A program made the translations under genes and the position numbers. Positions 1 through 5,916 of a stretch of DNA of 5,916 nucleotides are shown here, one piece after another. The stretch is from a bacterium (GTDB lineage: Bacteria > Hydrogenedentota > Hydrogenedentia > Hydrogenedentiales > SLHB01), in assembly GCA_024231375.1 (NCBI GenBank), contig JAAEQP010000765.1, positions 1 through 5,916 of the forward strand, written 5' to 3'. How positions within the stretch are numbered: the first letter of the stretch is position 1; the number at the start of each line of letters is the position of its first letter. The notes beneath the pieces were generated by a model. The model did no database searches and was not told the origin of the DNA. It saw only the letters and a program-made list of their open reading frames with translations.

Positions 1-1
1 C

Positions 2-712
2 CGACGGCCCATGGACATGGGCGTGGACTCGCAAGGCCGGTTCGCGGTCGATATCGGCGCAACCGACGAGCCCACCACCCTCATGGCCGAAGCGCCGGGC
101 TGCATCCCGCTCATCGTCGAAGGCATCCGCACACGACGCGGTGTCCGCACCAACGTGGGCACCTTGTGGCTCGAACCCGGTTTCGCGACGGACGGCGAGG
201 TTGTGGACGCAGCCGGCGCACCCGTGCCCTACGCCCGCGTGAAGGCGCGGCTCGTTGCCCTACCCGGCCGATCCGGGTTGCCCGAGGACCTGCTCGAACG
301 ATCCGCCGAACACTCCGCCATCGCCGACAGCGCCGGCCGGTTCACCCTACCCGACATGACAACCGGCGCCTACCGCGTACACGGCGAAGCGCCGGGCTAC
401 GCCGCCCTGGCCCGCGAAGTGACAGTCTCCCCCGGCACGTCCCTACGCGTGGAACTGCAACGCACCGGTTGGGTCGCATGCACCTTGTCCTTCCCCGGCA
501 AGCAAACGCGCCGCGTCGTCCGCCTCACCCACGCCGACGACAAAAGCATCACCTTCCAGCAACGATGCGAGCCGGACCAGGCCCCTATCCTCATATTCGA
601 CCACCTCGTCCCCGGCCCCTACCAACTCGAACTCCGCGGCCCCGGCAACGAACCCATCGCTCTCACCGTTGCCCCCGACACCGGCACCGAACTCGTCGTC
701 GAAGCAAGGTGA
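2..712 (+). CDS. Carboxypeptidase-regulatory-like repeat protein, C-terminal part (5' end outside window)
   Basis: The frame is open from the left edge (codons from base 2) to a TGA at 710-712, so this is probably the tail of a longer protein. An ATG at 11 exists, but no ribosome binding site can be judged and the domain there is already mid-way. Numbering from that ATG, two related modules are visible. One carries DSQGRF (6-11) and EAPG (27-30); the next carries DSAGRF (106-111) and EAPG (126-129), about 100 residues later. The second module opens with a GEVVDAAGAPVPYARV-type strand (62-77). This is the hallmark of carboxypeptidase-regulatory-like, prealbumin-fold domains (CarboxypepD_reg type). 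Residues 152-233 look like a more diverged third beta-sandwich. No catalytic motif or membrane segment is visible. In this family such repeats usually lie in large exported proteins, as structural or binding modules; the specific role here is unknown. Codons strongly favour C in the third position, more than in the hydrolase gene. Confidence 0.75.
   Translation, partial: RRPMDMGVDSQGRFAVDIGATDEPTTLMAEAPGCIPLIVEGIRTRRGVRTNVGTLWLEPGFATDGEVVDAAGAPVPYARVKARLVALPGRSGLPEDLLERSAEHSAIADSAGRFTLPDMTTGAYRVHGEAPGYAALAREVTVSPGTSLRVELQRTGWVACTLSFPGKQTRRVVRLTHADDKSITFQQRCEPDQAPILIFDHLVPGPYQLELRGPGNEPIALTVAPDTGTELVVEAR
88..398 (+). repeat. Diverged tandem domain repeat with a 14-nt identical core
   Basis: The 14-mer CGAAGCGCCGGGCT occurs at 88-101 and again at 385-398, 297 bases apart (99 codons, in frame). 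It encodes the EAPG turn of two successive prealbumin-fold modules; the DS(Q/A)GRF motif repeats with nearly the same period. This marks an internal domain duplication, not a mobile repeat. Confidence 0.6.
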
Positions 713-899
713 GACACAATCTGCCCCTTCCCCTCGGATGCGCCACGTTCAAGCGCAGCTTGTGCGTGTCCGGCATCCACGCCAGCGCGAGCTGTGGCTG
801 GTCACCGCTCCCGGGTACCTTCCGCCCAAGCCTTCATCCCGCAATTTCCATCAATCCCCAAATCCCCTTCGCTTGCGGTCTTCCTCCCTTCCGAATCCG

Positions 900-916
900 G
901 CGCCACCTTGTGGCGC
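900..916. repeat. Perfect 7-bp hairpin with CTT loop
   Basis: GCGCCAC (900-906) and GTGGCGC (910-916) are perfect reverse complements around a 3-nt CTT loop. No T-run follows, so it does not look like a standard intrinsic terminator. The core CACCTTGTGG resembles the top of the larger hairpin at 1189-1223 (CACCTCTTGTGG), which hints at a related element. Confidence 0.5.
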
Positions 917-1015
917 GAGCAAGCCGTTGGCCCCTCAGGGCGATCACACTAGAACTGCGCGAGAACTGTCCGACATGAGAACCAAGACGAGCCGGAGCCG
1001 CCTCCGGGTCCCGCC

Positions 1016-1036
1016 AGTCCCGTCACGGGACGGCCG
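1016..1036 (-). repeat. Small palindromic element, copy A (inverted relative to copy B)
   Basis: GTCCCGT (1017-1023) and ACGGGAC (1025-1031) form a perfect 7-bp inverted repeat around one base (6 bp with a TCA loop as a hairpin). Read on the minus strand, the unit is CGGCCGTCCC, a short loop, then CGGGACT. That matches copy B at 1161-1179 at 17 of 19 positions outside a two-base loop difference. Two similar palindromes in opposite orientation suggest a dispersed REP-like family, but only these two copies can be seen here. Confidence 0.5.
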
Positions 1037-1160
1037 AACCCGCGCCATTGCTCCCGGCCTCGCGCACCGGGCTACCAAGATGCGAGAGGCTCACCGTCAA
1101 CAATACACGGGGAAGGATAGACGTATTCAACCGGACGTGGCTCTCGGCTTCGTGACGATT

Positions 1161-1179
1161 CGGCCGTCCCTACGGGACT
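1161..1179 (+). repeat. Small palindromic element, copy B; possible weak terminator
   Basis: CGGCCGTCCC (1161-1170), TA, then CGGGACT (1173-1179). The inner stem is GTCCC/GGGAC with a TAC loop (1166-1178), and TTTT follows at 1179-1182. The same flank and stem occur inverted at 1016-1036. The hairpin plus T4 has the shape of an intrinsic terminator, but the 5-bp stem and short T-run make it weak, and it lies about 450 bases after the nearest upstream stop codon. Confidence 0.5.
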
Positions 1180-1188
1180 TTTCATGAC

Positions 1189-1223
1189 GGGCGCCGCTTC
1201 ACCTCTTGTGGAAGCACGCGCCC
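1189..1223. other. 13-bp imperfect hairpin upstream of the hydrolase promoter
   Basis: GGGCGC (1189-1194) pairs perfectly with GCGCCC (1218-1223). Inside it, GCTTCAC (1196-1202) pairs with GTG/AAGC (1208-1215, G1210 or G1211 bulged). A small internal loop (C1195 opposite A1216-C1217) separates the two stems, and the apex is CTCTT. Thirteen pairs over 35 bases is more structure than the surroundings show. It ends 31 bases before the predicted -35 box, so it would lie upstream of that transcript. It could be an operator-like site, the end of another transcript, or part of a repeat. The function is unknown. Confidence 0.45.
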
Positions 1224-1254
1224 TCAAAGAGGGACCGTGCCGGCCAAACCGGTC

Positions 1255-1283
1255 TTGATACCGTCGGTGGCTGCCTCTACACT
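1255..1283 (+). promoter_or_regulatory. Predicted sigma70-type promoter for the hydrolase gene
   Basis: TTGATA (1255-1260, 5 of 6 to the -35 consensus) is followed after exactly 17 bases by TACACT (1278-1283, 4 of 6 to the -10 consensus, with the key first T, second A and last T). Transcription would begin near 1290, giving a 5' leader of about 65 bases before the ATG at 1355. The spacing and position fit well, but no expression evidence is available. Confidence 0.5.
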
Positions 1284-1345
1284 GGTTCGTAACCTATCGG
1301 TCGTGGTCGCCGGTGGGTCCATGCGGAAAATCTCGGACAAAGTAT

Positions 1346-1350
1346 GGGGA
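1346..1350 (+). promoter_or_regulatory. Ribosome binding site supporting the ATG at 1355
   Basis: The purine run GGGGA ends 4 bases before the ATG at 1355. It is a modest, rather close Shine-Dalgarno match. Together with the signal peptide that starts exactly at this ATG, it favours 1355 over the in-frame GTG at 1313, which would put 14 charged and polar residues ahead of the signal peptide. Confidence 0.4.
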
Positions 1351-1354
1351 ATCA

Positions 1355-4300
1355 ATGAAGGCTTTCGTTTCCAGTCTCGCTGCGCTCACCTGTCTTCTCA
1401 CTGGCTGCGCAGTTGGCGCCGCCGACGATGCCACGGAAGTGTCGGCACCTCCCGCCGCGCCCGGGTGGCCCAGCCGCGATGCGAACCTGGACGCGCTGTC
1501 GGGCTTCCGGAACCCGCCGCCGGGCTACGGTGAAGTCCCGTTCTGGTGGTGGACGGGCGAAGACCTGGATGTGGACCGCATGCTCTGGCAGGTGCGGGAA
1601 CTGCACAAGAAAGGGATCAGCGGCGTCCAGGTAAACTACTCCCACTACGACACTCCCGGCTGGCTCACCGAGATGGACGAGCCCCGCCTATTCACCGAGG
1701 AGTGGTGGAAGGTGTACTCCAGGATCTCCGAAGAGTGCGGGAAGCTGGGCATGGGGATCGGGCTGAGCACATACACCCTCGACTGGCCGCGCGGCGCAGA
1801 GAACCTTTTCTATCACCTCTTCTACAGCAAGCCCCACCTGAATGCCATCGAGTTGAAGAAAGGGGAGGTTTCTCGCCTGCGCGGGGGCCAGACGAAGGAC
1901 CTCCCATGTCCCAACGACCAGTTCGCCGCTCACGCCTATCCGGTCAAGGGCGGCAAGCTTCAGCCCGGAGGCATGGACCTGGCGGGATTCATCAAAGACG
2001 GCCGGTTATCCTGGACCGCGCCGGACGGCGAATGGGAGATCTGGACATTCCACACTGCGCGAAAGAGTGGCTCGCTCAATCCGCTCATGAAGGGGGCCGG
2101 CGACACGGTTATCCAGGGCTACTTCCAGCAGTTCCAGGACCGCAATCCCGGCAAGACCTCCAGGGGGCTGAACTACTTCTTCAACGACGAACTTCATATC
2201 GGTCTCGGCAAATTCGCGTGGAACCCGGATTTCCCGGAGGAGTTCCGCCGCCGCAAGGGCTATGACCTCATGGAGGTCCTGCCGGCGATGTGGACGGACA
2301 TGGGCGACATCACCCCCAAGATCAGGATGGATTATGCCGACGTGCGCATGAGCCTGATGGAAGAACGCTACTTCAAGCCGATCTACGACTGGCATGCCTC
2401 GCGTGGCATGATCTTCGGTTGCGACAGTGGCGGTCGCGGCAGAGATCCCCACGAGTTCGGGGATTATTTCCGCGCAACCCGCTGGTATTCGGCGCCGGGA
2501 CACGACACCCCCGGCGGCAACGCGGACCTGATCAAGGGCAAGGTCTCATCCTCCATTGCCAATCTCTACCAGCGGCCGCGGGTCTGGCTGGAAGGCTACC
2601 ACAGCCTCGGCTGGGGCGCCACGCCCGAGCGCCTCATGTTTGCGACCCGCGAGAATTACCTCTACGGCTGCACGCTTCTGAATCTGCATGGACTCTATTA
2701 TTCGACGTACGGTTCGCACTGGGAATGGGCCCCGCCCTGCTATCATTTCCGCATGCCCTACTGGGCGCACATGGACGTATTTCTGAAATACTTCGAGCGG
2801 CTGTCGTATCTGATGAGCCAAGGCCACCATGTGTGCGACGTTGCCGTGGTCTACCCGGTAGCGCCCTATGAGGCCGAGATGAACGGCAAGGCTGCCTGCG
2901 ATACGGCCTTTGACCTTGCCGGGCGGCTGATGAGAGCCGGCATCAATTTCGACTTCATCGACAACGATTCCCTCGCGCGCGCGGAAGTCGAGAACGGCAG
3001 GCTCCTGGTCAAGGCCGCGGGCGCCTCGTACCGGGCACTGGTCTTCCCGAACATGGAGGCCGTCCGCTGGGCAAGCATCGAAAAAGCCGCCGCCTTCGCG
3101 GAGGCGGGAGGCGAAGTCTATGTTGTCGGCGCACTCCCTGCCGCGTCGGACCGGGCCGGCAGCAATGATCCCGAGCTTGTCGCGAGGAACAACAAGGCCT
3201 TCAAGGCCGAGTGCCGCATGGCTGACAGCCAGGAAGTTGTCGATGAAATCCGCGATGCCTTTGTACAGGATGTCAGGGGCATCGACCGGACACTGCGAGC
3301 CCTGCATCGCAAGGTCGGTCCGCGCGACATGTATCTGGTGATGGATGCTGAGCCCGGCGACCTGGTCGAGTTCCGGGCCAGCGGCGCGGTTGAGCTGTGG
3401 GACCCGTGGACCGGCAGCGTCCGTCCCTTGCGCATGGTCAAGAAGACTGCGACGGGCACCCAAGTCGAGTTGCCGCTGGAGAAGTACGAAGCGCAGGTTG
3501 TGGTATTCACGCAGGGCCGGGAGCATGCGAATCCACCGGAACCCGACCGGCGCCCCCTTCTTCAGAAGGCACTGGCGGACGAATGGAATGTGAGCTTCAT
3601 TCCGACCATGGACAACACCTACGGTGATCTTCGCCTGCCTATCACTGCCGAGAACAGGGTGTTGGGGGTGGAAGCGCGGCGGTTCGCCTGGGCGCGTGAA
3701 ACCGGGGCGCTGGCCAAGAGCGCCATGAAGGAGAAAACAGACGATAGCTCCTGGGCAACGAAGCTTCACGGCTACGGTTCCCAGTTCTACGTGCTGGGTC
3801 CGGTTCCGGACAGCGTCCCCGTTGCGAAACTCGACGGCAAACTGGCGAAGCTCAAACGCGTTGATCCTTCCACGCCGGTCAAGGTTGCCGGTAAGTCCCT
3901 GCGCTGGGAGACCTATGACTCTTCCTGGCGTTACGGCAAGGAAGGTGATCTGGGACATCAGGGCTACCACGGCCTGAAGCGGACCGTGACGGACGATTTC
4001 ATTTGTCTCGGGCAACCCACCGGCGGTCTCAACGAAACGCGCTACGTGGACTCCAAGGCGGGCAAACGCTATTACTTGTGGACCTCGGCAACCGTATCCG
4101 AGGCGCGGTCCGCATCAATACAGGTCAGCCGCGGCGCGCCCGCGGACAAGAGCCATACTTCGGCCGTGCTGACACCCGCGGCAGTGTATATCAACGGCAA
4201 GCAGGCGAATCCAAGCAAGGCGGTATCTCTGGAAGCCGGCCCCAACCCTGTCCTCGTCCGCTATGACCACGCAGGCCGGGGTCATTTCGTCATGCTACGA

Positions 4301-5668
4301 ACAGACCGGCCCGCACCGGAGAAGTGCGAACAACTGGCCATGCGATGGTACAACGATTCCAGGGTGATTCCTTTCGACGTCTATGCCGGCGAGAAGGCGG
4401 CCGAGTGGTTCCGTTTTGTCTCCGCCCCTGGCACCTCGGCAATCCGTGTGCAGGCCTACGGCAAGGTCGATGCGTGGCTCAACGGAAAGCCCATGCAGGA
4501 CAAGGGCAAGGGCTGTTTCGAACCGGAAGAGATCGTGTCGAAGGCAGCCGTTGTTGCACTGCGAGTCAAGCCCGTTACCGGCCGGAGCGGCGGATCCGTC
4601 ATTCCCGAACCAGTCATGATCGAGACTGTCGACGGCACTATGCCTCTCGGCGACTGGTCGAAAATGGGCATCCTCAACAACTACTCCGGGGGTGTACGTT
4701 ACCGGAAGAGTTTGACGCTCACCAAGGAAGAGACCGAAGGCAAAGTCGAACTGGATTTGGGGAAAGTCGTAGCGACCGCCGAGGTCCACGTCAACGGCAG
4801 GAAGCTTGGCGTGCGTGTTGCCCCGCCCTGGCGCCTGGACGCAACGGGCTTCTTCAAGCCCGGCGAGAATACACTGGAGGTGCTCGTATACAACACTTTG
4901 GCCAACCACTACCAGACCATACCCACACCCACGCGCTACCGCGGCTCGCCACTATCCGGCCTGCTTGGTCCGGTACGGCTTCTCTCTCGCGACTGGAAGA
5001 CTGGCGAACCATACGCCCCCTTGAAGGCGCAGGGCCCTTCCGGCAGCCCCGAGCCTCCGCAAAAGACGCATCGCCTGTCGGTTGCCACCGTGGGCAACGC
5101 CCGCATAACGGTATCAAGTGGACCGGTGAAGGACTTCAATCGAAACGTCGCGGCCGCAGGCAACCTGATGCGCCGACCTGGGCTAACCGGATCAATCACG
5201 GGATCCCGGGGCCACAAGGGCGGAGGCAAGGATTTTTCCGCGCTCTTCAACGGCACGGTCGGTAATCGTAGGGACGGCTGGAAGACGGAAAACGACGGGC
5301 ACACATTCGTCGGCATGGGCGAAGGGAATACTCTCGAAATCACCTTCGACTCAACGACAGCTCCCAAAGGTGTTTCCATCCATGCAATCCGAACCTATGC
5401 CGGACACCACGACGCACGCGCGTCCCAGAAATACACCGTGTACGCAGCCAGACACACCGCAAGCGACCGATTCGAGAAGATCGCGGATGCAAGCAGCAAC
5501 AGCAGGGGCGGTTTGAATGAGGTGGCGATATCGTCGCTCAATGACAAACCCTTAGTGGAAGGCGTGGGCCGCCTGCGGTTTGTCTTTCACGACGGCCCTA
5601 TCGGGTTCAACGTCTATCGCGAAATCGCTGTATTCGATGCATCTGACGCGGTCGGGGACGAGAAGTAG
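1355..5668 (+). CDS. Large exported GH106-like glycoside hydrolase (alpha-L-rhamnosidase family), putative lipoprotein
   Basis: This 1437-residue protein should cleave terminal sugars from complex glycans outside the cytoplasm. GH106 members are known as alpha-L-rhamnosidases; the substrate here is not proven. The start at 1355 gives a signal peptide with lipobox LTGC (Cys18; next residue Ala, compatible with outer-membrane sorting). A type I cut after GAA (21-23) is an alternative. The family-like catalytic barrel (about 51-490) holds FRNPPPGYGEVPFWWW (51-66), NDELHIG (277-283), FPEEFRRRKGYDL (293-305) and RVWLEGYHS (409-417). Glu279 and Glu413 are the best catalytic candidates. A GATase-like domain follows (about 495-600, from DVAVVYP to GGEVYVVGA), then VELWDPWTG (679-687) and DNTYGDLRLP (753-762). 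Beta-sandwich modules carry VYINGK (944-949), AWLNGK (1040-1045) and VHVNGR (1144-1149); the last, with PPWRLD (1157-1162), resembles a GH2-type sugar-binding domain. A Pro-rich linker leads to an F5/8-type-C-like domain (1239-1437; DFSALFNG 1293-1300). It is longer than typical GH106 enzymes (about 1000-1200 residues). No frameshift is seen. Confidence 0.8.
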   Translation: MKAFVSSLAALTCLLTGCAVGAADDATEVSAPPAAPGWPSRDANLDALSGFRNPPPGYGEVPFWWWTGEDLDVDRMLWQVRELHKKGISGVQVNYSHYDTPGWLTEMDEPRLFTEEWWKVYSRISEECGKLGMGIGLSTYTLDWPRGAENLFYHLFYSKPHLNAIELKKGEVSRLRGGQTKDLPCPNDQFAAHAYPVKGGKLQPGGMDLAGFIKDGRLSWTAPDGEWEIWTFHTARKSGSLNPLMKGAGDTVIQGYFQQFQDRNPGKTSRGLNYFFNDELHIGLGKFAWNPDFPEEFRRRKGYDLMEVLPAMWTDMGDITPKIRMDYADVRMSLMEERYFKPIYDWHASRGMIFGCDSGGRGRDPHEFGDYFRATRWYSAPGHDTPGGNADLIKGKVSSSIANLYQRPRVWLEGYHSLGWGATPERLMFATRENYLYGCTLLNLHGLYYSTYGSHWEWAPPCYHFRMPYWAHMDVFLKYFERLSYLMSQGHHVCDVAVVYPVAPYEAEMNGKAACDTAFDLAGRLMRAGINFDFIDNDSLARAEVENGRLLVKAAGASYRALVFPNMEAVRWASIEKAAAFAEAGGEVYVVGALPAASDRAGSNDPELVARNNKAFKAECRMADSQEVVDEIRDAFVQDVRGIDRTLRALHRKVGPRDMYLVMDAEPGDLVEFRASGAVELWDPWTGSVRPLRMVKKTATGTQVELPLEKYEAQVVVFTQGREHANPPEPDRRPLLQKALADEWNVSFIPTMDNTYGDLRLPITAENRVLGVEARRFAWARETGALAKSAMKEKTDDSSWATKLHGYGSQFYVLGPVPDSVPVAKLDGKLAKLKRVDPSTPVKVAGKSLRWETYDSSWRYGKEGDLGHQGYHGLKRTVTDDFICLGQPTGGLNETRYVDSKAGKRYYLWTSATVSEARSASIQVSRGAPADKSHTSAVLTPAAVYINGKQANPSKAVSLEAGPNPVLVRYDHAGRGHFVMLRTDRPAPEKCEQLAMRWYNDSRVIPFDVYAGEKAAEWFRFVSAPGTSAIRVQAYGKVDAWLNGKPMQDKGKGCFEPEEIVSKAAVVALRVKPVTGRSGGSVIPEPVMIETVDGTMPLGDWSKMGILNNYSGGVRYRKSLTLTKEETEGKVELDLGKVVATAEVHVNGRKLGVRVAPPWRLDATGFFKPGENTLEVLVYNTLANHYQTIPTPTRYRGSPLSGLLGPVRLLSRDWKTGEPYAPLKAQGPSGSPEPPQKTHRLSVATVGNARITVSSGPVKDFNRNVAAAGNLMRRPGLTGSITGSRGHKGGGKDFSALFNGTVGNRRDGWKTENDGHTFVGMGEGNTLEITFDSTTAPKGVSIHAIRTYAGHHDARASQKYTVYAARHTASDRFEKIADASSNSRGGLNEVAISSLNDKPLVEGVGRLRFVFHDGPIGFNVYREIAVFDASDAVGDEK

Positions 5669-5734
5669 TATTTCAAGTGTATGTTGAATGAGAAGGAACC
5701 CGTAGCACGCGCAATCTAACCTACACAGGACAAC

Positions 5735-5739
5735 AGGAG
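5735..5739 (+). promoter_or_regulatory. Strong ribosome binding site of the oxidoreductase gene
   Basis: AGGAG lies 8 bases before the ATG at 5748, near-ideal spacing, and fixes the start. In the 79-base gap after the hydrolase stop I see no hairpin with a T-run and no well-spaced -35/-10 pair, so read-through from the hydrolase gene is plausible. Confidence 0.7.
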
Positions 5740-5747
5740 CGGAACTC

Positions 5748-5916
5748 ATGGCCATTCGCACCGCCATTCTCGGATACGGACGTAGCGGCAGCTCGCTACA
5801 CGCCGGACCCATCGAGCGCAACGAAGCCTTCGACTTGGTCGCCGCGTGCGACATCGATCCCGAACGCCGCGAGCAAGCGGCCGAACGGTTCGGGTGCGCC
5901 GTGTATGACGACTACC
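5748..5916 (+). CDS. Gfo/Idh/MocA-family oxidoreductase, N-terminal fragment (cut by right edge)
   Basis: Only the first 56 residues are in the window, and the frame is open at the right edge. The protein starts MAIRTAILGYGRSG, with the dinucleotide-binding GxGxxG loop at residues 9-14 (GYGRSG) directly after the first beta strand. A helix and second strand follow, ending in AACDIDPER (32-40), where Asp35 sits at the usual position that contacts the cofactor ribose. Then comes RFGCAVYDDY, matching the 'FG...y.dy' step of this family. Members are cytoplasmic NAD(P)-dependent dehydrogenases of sugars, inositols and related polyols; the substrate cannot be told from this part. There is no signal peptide. 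The gene follows the hydrolase by 79 bases on the same strand, which suggests a shared role in sugar breakdown. Such genes are very numerous in Planctomycetota-like genomes, so the link is weak evidence. Confidence 0.85.
   Translation, partial: MAIRTAILGYGRSGSSLHAGPIERNEAFDLVAACDIDPERREQAAERFGCAVYDDY

Larger units (their letters stand above)
713..1354. other. Long non-coding, hairpin-rich intergenic region
   Basis: I see no convincing gene here. The open frames crossing it (for example + strand 669-1187) translate to Pro/Arg/Ser-rich sequence with no domain-like pattern, and are what GC-rich DNA gives by chance. The first part, to about 900, is pyrimidine-rich on the + strand. The rest holds several inverted repeats (900-916, 1016-1036, 1161-1179, 1189-1223, 1221-1233), and then a sigma70-like promoter at 1255-1283 that should serve the hydrolase gene. 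No tRNA, rRNA, CRISPR array or recognisable riboswitch was seen. No obvious intrinsic terminator follows the upstream gene directly. Confidence 0.6.

Noticed and set aside
166..978. A 270-codon + strand frame overlapping the repeat protein
   Set aside because: The translation is almost all Arg, Pro and His, the signature of reading C-rich codons out of frame. The overlapped frame has real domain repeats.
930..1071. Short stems GCCC/GGGC (930-941) and CCCGG/CCGGG (1053-1071)
   Set aside because: Stems of 4-5 bp of G and C are expected by chance in DNA this rich in GC. They have no T-run and no second copy.
1081..1110. TTGACG-like -35 box on the minus strand (from CGTCAA at about 1096-1101)
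   Set aside because: The hexamer at the right spacing (TGGTAG or TTGGTA) is a poor -10 box, and no minus-strand gene follows.
669..1187. A 172-codon + strand frame covering most of the intergenic region
   Set aside because: It starts inside the upstream gene, has no ribosome binding site that I could see, and gives low-complexity Pro/Ser/Arg sequence without domain-like pattern.
1313..1354. The GTG at 1313 as the hydrolase start
   Set aside because: It would add 14 polar residues in front of a signal peptide that begins cleanly at the ATG at 1355, and it would leave only about 23 bases of leader after the predicted transcription start.
2546..4015. A 489-codon open frame on the minus strand, opposite the hydrolase gene
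   Set aside because: It lies wholly inside a well-supported gene with clear domain motifs. Its translation shows no recognisable motif, and long antisense frames are common in GC-rich coding DNA.
5684..5722. Possible promoter in the gap before the oxidoreductase (TTGAAT with a TAACCT-like box)
   Set aside because: The spacing is 27 bases (23 with the alternative AATCTA), far from 16-18. No better pair was found.
1..5916. CRISPR array, tRNA, rRNA, transposase or toxin-antitoxin module
   Set aside because: No regularly spaced direct repeats, cloverleaf pattern, transposase motif or pair of small overlapping genes was found on either strand.

Overview
The window comes from a GC-rich bacterial chromosome and holds one complete gene, two genes cut by its edges, and a long non-coding stretch. 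All coding is on the + strand. A very large secreted glycoside hydrolase, a Gfo/Idh/MocA oxidoreductase and a carboxypeptidase-regulatory-like (prealbumin-fold) repeat protein occur together often in polysaccharide-degrading bacteria of the PVC superphylum (Planctomycetota, Lentisphaerota, Kiritimatiellota, Verrucomicrobiota) and Hydrogenedentota. The taxonomic placement is inferred from gene content and style only; no rRNA or other marker gene is present.

Layout. (1) 2-712: C-terminal part of a protein built of repeated carboxypeptidase-regulatory-like beta-sandwich domains, open at the left edge. (2) 713-1354: about 640 bases with no convincing gene. It holds several inverted repeats, including two oppositely oriented copies of one small palindrome and a 13-bp imperfect hairpin, followed by a good sigma70-like promoter (TTGATA, 17 nt, TACACT). 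(3) 1355-5668: a 1437-residue exported, probably lipid-anchored GH106-like glycoside hydrolase. It has a catalytic barrel, a GATase-like domain, several beta-sandwich modules and a C-terminal F5/8-type-C-like domain. (4) 5748-5916: start of a Gfo/Idh/MocA-family NAD(P)-dependent oxidoreductase with a strong ribosome binding site, 79 bases downstream and cut by the right edge.

The hydrolase would act outside the cytoplasm, releasing sugars (by family, rhamnose or a related sugar) from complex glycans. The oxidoreductase could act on sugars or keto-sugars in the cytoplasm. The absence of a visible terminator or promoter in the 79-base gap suggests co-transcription, but this is inference. The repeat protein on the left is set apart by the 640-base gap and a different base composition, and is probably a separate unit. 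I found no clearly new biological system. The least explained part is the hairpin-rich block in front of the hydrolase gene.
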